From Eutypa lata (lineage: Eukaryota > Ascomycota > Sordariomycetes > Xylariales > Diatrypaceae), in the NCBI GenBank assembly GCA_022661535.1, contig JAKULF010000001.1:558001-622000 (forward strand): a DNA stretch of 64,000 bases, given 5' to 3'. The notes beneath the pieces are model-generated. The model did no database searches. It was not told the origin of the DNA and saw only the letters and a list, made by a program, of their open reading frames with translations. Positions 47,664 to 57,805 of this stretch are shown here, in pieces. Numbering within the stretch: the first letter of the stretch is position 1; every line of letters begins with the position of its first letter. A program made the translations under genes and the position numbers.

Positions 47664-47686
47664 AGCTAAGGTATCTGTGATATCGT

Positions 47687-47766
47687 TTGCCTCAGATCTC
47701 AAGCCGCCGTATGTATATTTTGTATTACGTTAATGCATTAAGTTTAGGCCAATCAAATCCTCAGGA
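47687..47766 (+). repeat. left copy of the 80-bp direct repeat
   Basis: Starts TTGCCTCAGATCTCAAGCCG, contains TATGTATATTTTGTA, and ends CCTCAGGA. It is the more T/A-shifted of the two copies. It lies at the left boundary of the A+T island. Confidence 0.75.
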
Positions 47767-48036
47767 TTTTTCGCGAGTTACGGCGGCCTGAATCGGTTTA
47801 ATAATTTTTAACCCGCTACATGTTGTAAAATATCGCGTTTTAATATAAAATAATTCGTAATAAATTTAAAACGAATTCGATAAGTTTAAAATTTTATATA
47901 TAATAAATTTAAAAATTAATATATAAATAAAATTTTTTATTATTTTTTTAAATTTAAAACGAAACCGTACGAATTAAAATTAATAAATTACTTTATAAAA
48001 ATTACTTTATAAGCGCGTTTTAATATGCTTTTTATA

Positions 48037-48655
48037 TGCATATTATTACTATCGCTTTAATTATTTATAAAAAAGCCGTATAAGTATAATTTAATATAAC
48101 GAAAGCTTTAAATATTATAATTTTTTTAATTAAAATAATATTAATAATATATAATTAAAAAAAACTTTTAAATTTATAAAATAATTTATAAACTTATAAA
48201 TTTATAAACTTATAAACTTTTAAATTTATAAAGTAATTTATAAATTTATAAAGTAATTTATAAACTTATAATTTTATAAAATAACTTATAAATTTATAAA
48301 TTTATAAACTTATAAATTCGAATTAAATTACGTAAATTATTTATTCGAACGATTATTTAATTCGTATATTATTATTATTACTTTAATTATTTCGAAAAAA
48401 GCCGTTTAAAAGTAATATTATATAAAAAAAGCTTAAAACGTTATAATTTTTTTAATTAAAATAATAATAATAATATATAAATTAAATAACCGTTCGAATA
48501 AATGGCTTACGTAAGCTTATTTAAACGTTTTTTTCTTTAATATATTATTATTATTACTTTAATTATTTCGTAAAAAGTTATTTAAAAGTAATATTATATA
48601 AAAAAAGCTCGAAATATTATAATTTTTTTAATCGAAATAATAATAATAATATATT
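48037..48655. repeat. left group of ~115-bp palindrome-ended repeat units
   Basis: Units at about 48037-48152, 48366-48479 and 48541-48655. Each begins TATTATTATTACTTTAATTA and ends in the reverse complement of that type (TTAATTAAAATAATAATA), with a central AGTAATATTATATAAAAAAA then GCTT. Starts are 329 and 175 bp apart, near 2 and 1 times 165. Confidence 0.55.
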
Positions 48656-51303
48656 AATTATAAAAGTATTTAAATAAAATAATTTTAATATATAAAGCTT
48701 TTTAAATTTTAATTTTATAATTATTATTTTTAATTAAAGTTATAATAAAAATATATATATATTTATAATCGTTATTTAATTTTAAATTTAATAATTTAAT
48801 TACTTTTTTAATATATATTTTTATTAATTAATTATTAATAAAAACGTTATAAAAGTAAAAATTAATTTATATAAAAAAAACGTCGTTTTTAATATATAAA
48901 AGGCCGAAATTTACTAAATTATATTAAGTCTTTTTCGATTAATATTTAAGATTTATAAGTATTTTTTTATATTAAGCTTAATAAATACGTAAAATATAAT
49001 TAATCGAAAAAAGCTTAATGTATAAAATAAAATATCGTATAATTAATTATAAAGTTAATTATATTATAATTACTTTTTTACATTATAAGTTTATTTAAAT
49101 ATAATTTTAATTAAATCTTTATTTAATTAAATATAAATATAATATTTATATATATAAAAATATATATTTAAAATATATATTTAATTTAAATTATTATTAT
49201 TAATTAAATTTTTATATAAAATTTATAAAATAATTTATTAATAATTAATTTTTTTTAAAAATAAATTATTTATATATAAATAAATATTTTATATAATATA
49301 TTTAATTTATTTAATTATATTTTACGTTATAATTAAAATTAAAATTTAAAAACTTTAATATTATATATTATATATAATTATATATATTATAATTATATAT
49401 ATTATAATTATAAATTTAATTATTATATTTTAAATTATATTAATTATATTAATATTATTAATTTATATTTTTATTTATAAATAATATTATTTTATTTATA
49501 TATATATAAATAATTAAAATTATTATTATTTAAATTATTAATAATTTTATTATAATTATAAAATTTTATTAATTATTACGATATAAAAAAGTATAACTTT
49601 TCGTAAACTTTAAAAAAAAATTTTTAACTTTTAAAATTAATAAAATTTTATTTTATAAATTATAATTTATTACGTTAAATTTAAAGAATTTAATTAAAGA
49701 ATTTATTTAAAATTAAAAATAATTAATAATAATAAAATTATTTAAATTATTATAATATTTACTTTTATTTATAAACTTAATAATAAATTATATATTATAA
49801 TAATTTAAATATTTAAAAAATTCGAAAAATTTAAATTATAAAATTTAAATCTTTTTATTTTTTTTAAAAATTTAAATTTTAAACTTTATAAATTTATTAT
49901 TATATATTATAAATTTTATAAATTTAATTATTATATATAAATTTTTTATTTAACTTTATATATATAATTAATTTTATATTTATATATAAATTTAATTAAT
50001 TTATAATTAAATTAATTAATTAAAAATTAAATAAATAATTAAAGTTATTATTATTTAATTATATTATTTTAAAAATCTTTAAATAATTAAAACTTTAAGT
50101 TTATAATTTATAAGTTTATAAATTATAATAATTTAATTATTTTAATTATTTATATATAATTATAAATTAATTATAAATTTAAAAATTATAAGTTTATACG
50201 TTATAAAATAAATTTATAAATTATTTAATTATTATTATTTATAATTTTTTAATTTATAATTATTATAATTATTTATATATAATTATAAATTAATTATAAA
50301 ATAAATTTATAAATTATAAATTTAAAAGTTATAAAATAAATTTATAAGTTTATAAATTTATAAATTTATAAATTATAAATAATTAAAGTTTAATAATTTA
50401 TAAAACTTAAAAAATATATTTAATAAAAATATTAAATTATTTTTAAAATTAATTAAAAAATTAACGTTAATTAATTTTAAATTAATTTAATATTAAAATT
50501 TTATTAATTTAAAATTAATTAATTTTAAAAAAATATTTTTATTAATATTCGTTATTTATATTAATTTTATTTTTATTTTAAATTTTATAATTAATATTAA
50601 AAAATATTAAAATAAAATTTTTTTAAATTTAATTATAATTATAAATTTATAAATTTAAATAATTAAAATTTAAAAATATTTTTATTTAATTTATTATTAT
50701 TTTAATCGTTAATAATTATTATTTAAATTATTAATAATTTTAAAAATTAAATAAATCGTTAAAAACTTTTAAAATTAAATAATTAAAATAAAATTAATAA
50801 TTATTTAAATTTTTAAAAGTTAAATAATTATAATTTAAATAATTAATATAAGTAATTAAAAATTTAATTTAATATATATTAACGATTATTTTAATTATAT
50901 ATTTTAAAATTAATATAAAATATATTTATTAAAAAAAAAATTAAAAAACGTTTTAATTTATTTTAATTTTTAATTCGTTATAACTTTAAATATTAATATT
51001 TTATTAAAATTTTAATTAATTAAAAAATAAAAATAAAATTTAAATTATAATAACTTAAATTTATATAATAATTTTAAAATCGTTAAATATTTATAATTTA
51101 TATTTTTTTTATAAATTAATTTATAATAAAACGAAATTAAATTTAATAAATTCGAAAATTAAAATATAAATAACTTATAAATTAATAAATATATAAAAAT
51201 TTTTATAATTTATTTTAAATTAAATTAAAATTATACGAATTTAAAACCGATAAATTATTTTATAAAAATTACTTTATAAAATTATATTTAAACGTTTTTT
51301 AAA

Positions 51304-51915
51304 TTAATATATTATAATTATTTATTATATTATTAAAAATATAATTTTAAAAGCTTTTATTATATAAATTTATTTATAAATAATTTTATTTAAATAATTA
51401 AAATAATAATAATAATATATAATTAAAAAAGATTTTATAAAATAATTTATTTAAATAATTATTTCGTTTATATATTATTATTATTATTTTAATTATTTTA
51501 TAAAAAATCGTTTAAAAATAATATTATATAAAAAAAATTTAAAAATTATAATTTTTTTAATTAAAATAATAATAATAATATATTAATTTAATAATTTTTT
51601 AAATAAATAAATATTAAAATGCTTTTTAAATTAATATATTATTATTATTATTTTAATTAAAAAAATTATAACGCTTTAAGCTTTTATTATATAATATTAT
51701 TTTTAAACGACTTTTTAAAAATAATTAAAATAATAATAATAATATATTAATTTAATATTTATTTAAACGAATAAATATTAAAACGCTTTTTAAATTAATA
51801 TATTATTATTATTATTATTTTAATTATTTCGAAAAAATTCGTTTAAAAGTAATATTATATAATAAAAGCTTAAAATATTATAACTTTTTTAATTAAAATA
51901 ATAATAATAATATAT
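51304..51915. repeat. right group of ~115-bp repeat units, alternating orientation
   Basis: Units start at about 51304, 51469, 51634 and 51798, that is every 164-165 bp. Judged by the position of the AAGCTTTTATTATATA versus TTATATAAAAAAAGCTT core, orientation alternates: reverse, forward, reverse, forward. The spacer (AATAAATATTAAAAYGCTTT) recurs before the units at 51634 and 51798, so the true repeat is about 165 bp long. Confidence 0.55.
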
Positions 51916-52319
51916 TAATTTAAAAAACATTTCGATAAAAATAAAATAAATATTTAATGAAATTTTATTTTTTATTTAAAAATAAAAATTTTCTTTTAAG
52001 TTGTATAAATAAATTTATATATATTTATAAATCGTATTTAATTTTAAATTTAATTATATATTTTATTTATTTATATTTATTTTATTTAATTTATTATTAA
52101 AAAATAAAAAAATAATATTATTTTTTTATTTTATATAAAATCGATTATTTAAATATTTAATAAGCCGAAAATCATTAAATAAAATCAAGCTTCTTTCCGT
52201 TAGCTTTTGGGGGTTTTTGTGGGTCATCGTCCGTATTAGGTTTAACGAGTACATTTAGTACGGAATCACTAGCCGCAGCTGCGGTGGCGTAGTCACCTTA
52301 CGGAGAGAGGCCTGAGTGA

Positions 52320-52343
52320 TGAGGCAAGTTTTGACTTGCCTCA
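52320..52343. repeat. perfect 10-bp hairpin at the island edge
   Basis: TGAGGCAAGT and ACTTGCCTCA are exact reverse complements separated by TTTG. The right arm is the start of the 80-bp repeat copy. A half copy (TGAGGTAAGTTTTGAC) recurs at about 52488. Confidence 0.7.
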
Positions 52344-52415
52344 GATCTCAGGCTGCCGTATGTATATTTTGTACCACGCTAATGCGCTATCTTTTAGCCA
52401 ATCAGATCTTCAGGA
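52336..52415 (+). repeat. right copy of the 80-bp direct repeat
   Basis: Starts TTGCCTCAGATCTCAGGCTG and ends CTTCAGGA. It keeps C and G at most positions where the left copy has T and A. Related segments (GTATTAGG..., GAGGYAAGTTTTGAC) flank it on both sides as a short tandem duplication. Confidence 0.75.
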
Positions 52416-52995
52416 TCGATGTGGAGCTACTCTGTATTAGGCTTAGTAGGTACGTAGAATACAACCAGCCGAGAAAGGCCTGATGTATGAGGTAAGTTTT
52501 GACACGGTCAACCCTGTGGCTACCCCTAATATCGGCCGAAATTCCGGATTACTTATCTCTACCTATGCGTAGCTATCTATTGAACGCTTACGCTAGGCGG
52601 CCCCAGCATGCCCCAGCCCGCCCCAAATATCGAAGCATTTGGTGGAGCAATTAAAGCAACGCCCAGATATAACCCATGACGTTGGAAGGAGTGTACCCAG
52701 TCATCAGTCCGGAAACGGCTCTGTTATTATCTATGATGATGATCCACATGCGATTAGCCTACTTGCCGCTTCACGTTTGATGTATCTGCTAATTCCTAGG
52801 AAGAAGAAAAAGGAGGCGTATGATCTCCAGGTAGATGCTTGGGACAGATACTTACCTCCCATCACATCACTGCAATCATGAGATATCTTGATACCAGCTC
52901 TCCCCTGCCCTGATCCGTTTGTTGTTCGACACTCAACTGTCGTAGACTCATCCAACACAACGATCGCAAGTTTTCGGCCTTGACTCTGGAACACT
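52416..52995. other. intergenic between repeat island and permease
   Basis: About 580 nt with no gene. It carries a diverged tandem copy of the island-edge sequence up to about 52505 and then the probable promoter of the permease. Confidence 0.45.
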
Positions 52996-54849
52996 ATGGG
53001 CGGCGTGCTTCTCAAGGTTCGGACCGCTATTTGGGGTCGGCCCGCTGACACCCAAAAAGAGCGGCGGCTCATTGTCAAGATTGATGCATTCATATTATCG
53101 TTCTGTTGCTTGATGTACTGGGTCAACTAGTAAGTGACTGCTAGAAGTCAACCTCGGAGATGAGAGATGAACAAGCCCATGTAGCTAACACCATTTACGT
53201 AGTCTCGATCGATCCGTGAGTATTTTCTACATGGCTCGGAGAATGCAATGATTCAAGGGCTAACTCCCAGCGCCTCTACAGAACCTGAATAATGCCTATA
53301 CGACAGGCATGCGGGAGGACTTGTCAATGTACCACGACGAACTCAACATCATAAACACTAGTAAGGCATCCCTGTTTCATCCTAAGGTTATTAACTAGTA
53401 ATGAAATCTAATCGGGCAATCACAGTCTTCTATGCGGGGTATTTCTTTGGTCAGATCCCGAACAACATGATGCTGCAGATCGTACAGCCTCGTGTGTACT
53501 TCCCGCTGGTAATGTTGGCTTGGGGACTACTGTGCATGTCGATGGCTTTTGTCCACAACCCATGGCAGTTAATGGTGATCCGCTTCTTCCAGGCCGCCTT
53601 TGAGGCCAGTACGTTTCCGGGCGTCCACTGGATTCTGGGAAGTTGGTACAAGGGAGACGAGCTCGGCAAGAGAACCGCCATCTTCACCAGTAGCGGACTT
53701 GCGGGAACCATGTTTAGTGGTTTTCTTCAGGGTGGCATCCATCAAACGCTTGGTAAGTAACGGAGGTTGAGAACCAGCAAGACATCTGAGGAGCAGTATT
53801 CCCTAACGTAGGCGCAGACGGCAGGAACGGCATGGCTGGGTGGTGCTGGCTTTTCATCATCGACTTCCTCATCACCATTCCAGTTGCCATATATGGCTTC
53901 TTGATATTCCCTGATACGCCAAGCACGACACGTGCAAAGTACTTGACGGCCGAGGAGAAGGAACTAGCCATCGAGCGGATGCCGGAAGTCGAGAAAGCCC
54001 GAGGCCAGCTCGGCTGGGGTTTGCTGAAGCGCGTATTTTCCACGTGGCACATATACGCTTTTGTTGCGGTAAGTTAGCAAGTCGTCATGGAGATTCGTAG
54101 ATAATTGGTTGACTGAATACTCACTCATCACTGTAGATTTGGACATTCGCTTCTAATACAGAGATGTGGTCGAGCAATGCCATCATGAATATTTGGCTTC
54201 GTGGTTTGGACCGTTACAGTATTGCCCAAGTGAATTATATCCCAACTGCCGTGTCGGGTGTGGGTAAGTGCTACTTCCAAGGGGCTTACACAGCCTTCTT
54301 TCCGAGAAACAAAGAAAGCCTATACTGACAAAGACAGGTATTTTCATGACGCTTGCTCTGGGGTGGTATGCCGATATTACGCGTAACTTTTGGCACGTTG
54401 GTATCTTCCTCTCATTCACGGCGGTCATCTCCGGCGCCATAATGTTAAATCCGCCAAGCGATGGAGCCAAGTTCTTTGCCTTGTTCCTAAATGGCAGCCA
54501 GTATGCCTCCCAGACGACAATGTTTGCATGGGCCAACGCTCTCCTGGTCAATGACGATGCTAAACGATCCTTCATCCTGGCCGCGATGAATACCGTGGCT
54601 ATCGCCGTATACATGTTCTGGTCTATTGTGTTCTACCGCACCACCCAGGCTCCGATGTGGCATTCTGGTAGCATTGCTATGATTTGCATGGGAGTATCTT
54701 TGGGTCTTTGCTCAGTCCTCGTCTGGTTTGTCGCGCGTCGATCCCAGCGGAAGCAGAACGTGATTGAGAGCTTCGGATACGACTCGAGTGGAGCTGAGAG
54801 GGTGGTCGCGGAAATTGACAAGAAGAAGGAAGACGGGGCTGCCGCGTAA
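52996..54849 (+). CDS. MFS permease, Dal5/anion:cation symporter family
   Basis: Predicted 480-residue plasma-membrane transporter of the allantoate permease family. Seven exons: 52996..53129, 53203..53215, 53282..53360, 53426..53752, 53818..54068, 54137..54263, 54338..54849. The second is a 13-nt micro-exon encoding LDRS; with it the first helix/loop reads CCLMYWVN-YLDRSNLNNAY, the family signature, and without it the frame is lost. Other landmarks: ERRLIVKIDAFIL before helix 1, TIFYAGYFFGQIPNNMMLQ, RFFQAAFEASTFPGVHWILGSWY, and an amphipathic loop ending in FPDTPSTTRAKYLTAEE. About twelve hydrophobic segments. The family takes up organic anions such as allantoate, ureidosuccinate, nicotinate and pantothenate with protons. 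Located between the repeat island and a second oxygenase, it is the obvious importer for the local catabolic genes. An in-frame TGA just upstream supports ATG 52996. Confidence 0.88.
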
Positions 54850-55652
54850 AGGTATAGACTACACTATTCACCCGATGATAGTGCTGGGCGTACGGCTCTT
54901 CACCCCCGGAAGACTCACGATAAAAACAACAGCACCTTTATTACCACACCTGCCAATTTACCATATTTAAGCTCTCAACAAATTGGTACAATAATGCTTC
55001 CTACGGGAAGGGTCCGTCTGATAAAGCCTTCTCTACGTGTTCTGGCCTTTTATTTGTTCATTTTTCCGTGTGATATGACCAAGACCTCTCGGATAACCTT
55101 TACGGACAAAGGCTTTGGTTCCATGCAAGCCCTCCTACAAGACAACACGTAGGAGTCTCAGCTATAGCATCAGCAGAAGCTAATCTCGAGCACATGGCAT
55201 TCAAACGACCTCTAAGAGAGCCAAGTTAACTAAGATGGAGAATTTTGAAACCAAGCCCCGCGTATGATGTTCAAGCTCTTCATATCTAGATATTTACCTA
55301 ATTTTATAGGATAGCAACCATTAGGACAAACAGTTCCCATCACTCAGTAAATAGTATGATGGGGTAAATGCATCCAGAGCTGGTTACTATTGAATCCTAT
55401 ATTATTAGGGTTAATTATCTGCCTATGTTGTCTTGTAGCAGCAGCAGAAGAGTACTTACATATGGTTCATGCAAGTGTCGTTTGCTTCTTCTATCTGTCG
55501 TACTTCTTATCTATACGAATATTTTATGATGATTTGTAAGGACTACGAGGACCTGATTAGCTTGCATTATTTACCTCCACAGAACTTCCGCGCAGTGATC
55601 AGGTCCTGATTTGCACGAAAGGATAGGGGCAAGCAGATCTATGATCAAGCGG
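54850..55652. other. intergenic, nothing recognised
   Basis: No gene seen between the permease stop and the promoter region of the second oxygenase. Confidence 0.45.
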
Positions 55653-55798
55653 AGATAACCAAACACTCAGCTTGGCTAACTTAGTCAGCTCGGTGCACAT
55701 ACTGTATTAGTAGAGGCCCCGGCCTGCACCAAAGATAAGGTTGATTGACTGAAACGAGATAGCGTATACTCTTCTCTTGATATCAGCCTATCTTATCA
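55653..55798. promoter_or_regulatory. group of HGATAR sites upstream of the second oxygenase
   Basis: Five matches to the GATA-factor site in about 146 bp: 55653 AGATAA, 55733 AGATAA, 55757 AGATAG, 55788 CTATCT (reverse) and 55793 TTATCA (reverse, overlapping). They lie 235-380 bp upstream of the ATG at 56033. The density suggests AreA/Nit2-type nitrogen control; binding is inferred, not shown. Confidence 0.5.
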
Positions 55799-56032
55799 AA
55801 CCTCGACAATACTATGGTACATTCGACCTTGTGCATGACAAGCTGCTAGAATACAGGGTCAAGCCAAGTTGCCATGAACGAGTTGATCTAAACATATTAA
55901 TCGGCCATTGGAGCCAGGAGTTCGATCTTCACATACCCCTATACCCTATCTGATGAAGCGGCGATCAACGAATAAGCCCTTCAGTCAATCGATCTATTGT
56001 TAGGGAGAGAAGCCTCGAGACATTTGACTAAG

Positions 56033-57296
56033 ATGCCGCACGCTCAAACCGAGGAACCAAAGGTTAGTAGCTATTTCGAAGACTCCCTTTGTGTGAACTA
56101 TTGGTTATGAATTTTGGTTCTGAATGACCAATGTAGGTCGTCCATTACCATGCAGGAGGGCAACCAGGCTCCCGGCCCATCCTCACGGGGAAGGATGCCA
56201 AGCCGACCTTCACAGAGATCCCTATAGTGGACATGACCGGCATGTTCTCCCCAAGCTTAGATGAGCGAAAGCGAGTGGCGAAGGAGGTGGGCAAAGCCTG
56301 TCGCGATGTCGGATTCTTTTATGCGCTCCGCCATGATGTCCCTGAGGAGGTGATCCAAAAGACCTTCCATTCTATTTCAGACTTCTTCTCGCAACCTCAT
56401 CATGTGAAGATGGAGACGCATATCAACAAGAGTGACCACTTCCGAGGCTATGAGCCTACCTTAGAAACGAAGCTCGACCCAACAAGTAGAGGAGGTAAGT
56501 GCGTGTTCTCACAATGCCAGGTGTTGGTAGGTGTTTTCAGTGCAGTAATAGATCCTAGCTTAACTAGGATTGAATAGATTTAAAAGAGTCCTACACCATG
56601 GGAGAGGACGGCACCGATCCCGAGCAACAAGCAAACACGAAGCCAGGAGTGTCTTACCTGAAGAAGAACCAATGGCCAGCAAACAACCTAGAGTTTCGCA
56701 AAGCCATGTATAGTTACTATGGGCGCGTCTATGCATTCTCGAAGAAGCTACTGCACATATTCGCCCTCGCCCTTGATCTGCCGGAAGAGTACTTCGATGA
56801 GATGTGCACATTCCCCATGACCGCTATCCGGGCATTGCATTACCCCCCTCAGGAAGTGGCCGGCGGGCAGGATGTCGGCATCGGAGCGCACACCGACTAC
56901 TGCTGGTTCACTCTGGTGTGTCAAGACGAGGTACCAGCCTTGCAGGTCCTGAACGACAACGGCGTATGGATTGACGCACCGCCTACGCCTCGCACGTTCG
57001 TGGTAAACATCGGGGACTTTCTCATGCAGGCGACGAACGGGGCTTTCCAGAGCACAGTCCACCGCGTGGTAAACCTCACTGGTCAGCGAAGACTCTCGAT
57101 GCCATTTTTCTTCAGCCCCAATGAAGATGCCGTCATTCGTGTGCTCCCTGAGTACAAGAAGGAAGGTGACGATGAGAATGGGATTGCTGTCGGGCAGTAT
57201 TTTCGAAACAGGCTCTTTGCTGCTCGGTACAAGCACCCTACTGTGATCAAATGGCGCGAGGATATGGAGGCCAAGGGGATCCCAGTACCTCATTAG
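56033..57296 (+). CDS. 2-oxoglutarate/Fe(II)-dependent oxygenase (second copy)
   Basis: Predicted 368-residue non-haem iron oxygenase. Exons 56033..56062, 56137..56494, 56578..57296; introns GTTAGT...ATGTAG and GTAAGT...GAATAG. The first exon encodes only MPHAQTEEPK. DIOX_N region: IPIVDMTGMF, ACRDVGFFYALRHDV and the familiar RGYEP. The C-terminal double-stranded beta-helix has His234-x-Asp236 in GAHTDYCWFT, His291 in STVHRVV and the 2-oxoglutarate anchor Arg301-Leu-Ser303 in RRLSMPFFF. It is clearly diverged from the oxygenase at 46-47 kb (different spacing and motifs), so the two are not a recent duplication and probably act on different intermediates. Length and motifs resemble isopenicillin N synthase-like fungal dioxygenases. 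The neighbours, a permease upstream and an amidase and hydantoinase downstream, suggest oxidation of a nitrogenous substrate. Confidence 0.92.
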
Positions 57297-57805
57297 GCTT
57301 GAACGAATTTGATGGCTTGCCATGCCAGTTCAATGTACAGTTAGTCTAAGAAGCCGTCCTGGCTTCGTACACTCTTCAATAAGTCAGTCACGGATTATCC
57401 ATGTCTTAGTTTGCTATTCAATAGGGTACTTAGCAGTATTGCACTGAAAAGGTAAGAAAATGCGACCGTTGGTGTGAGGAATTTTGCCAAAGGAGAGCCT
57501 CACGGGCTAGTGGGCTTCCCCCTCGTAGTTTTCCAAGGTCTATCACGCGGTCATATAAATATATAGAGATAAGTTTGTAACATCGTCAATCAAAGACAAG
57601 ATTAGATCAAGAATATGTTTCCTTCTCCAGTGAGAAATAATACTAAGGAAGTGTTGATCGTGCAAACAAGGTTAAAACGGTGACGATTGGAATGCATAAG
57701 AGCTTAATACTGGTATTCTATGTGTGATTATTACCGGTATCTTTCTCGTTACTGGAGCAATCCTGTGCACACATACTTGCTACACTAGAAACAGGCTAAT
57801 ACTAT
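57297..57805. other. intergenic between convergent genes
   Basis: About 510 nt between the oxygenase stop and the amidase stop. No gene seen. Confidence 0.45.

Larger units (their letters stand above)
47687..52415. mobile_element. 4.7-kb RIP-degraded repeat island, probably a dead retroelement
   Basis: Between about 47.8 and 52.2 kb the sequence is almost entirely A and T, with no coding capacity. The few remaining C residues sit mostly in CG or GCTT contexts, and CA/TG dinucleotides are nearly absent, the pattern left by repeat-induced point mutation acting on CpA. The island is flanked by an 80-bp diverged direct repeat (47687-47766 and 52336-52415), whose differences are mostly C/T and G/A. 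A direct repeat about 4.65 kb apart around a destroyed interior fits an LTR retrotransposon, but no protein relic survives to prove it. It splits the catabolic gene set. Confidence 0.6.

Noticed and set aside
49000..51000. Search for CRISPR-like or origin-like arrays in the A+T island
   Set aside because: Repeats here are RIP-biased and palindromic with variable spacers of A+T only. Nothing resembles a CRISPR array, and the genome is eukaryotic.
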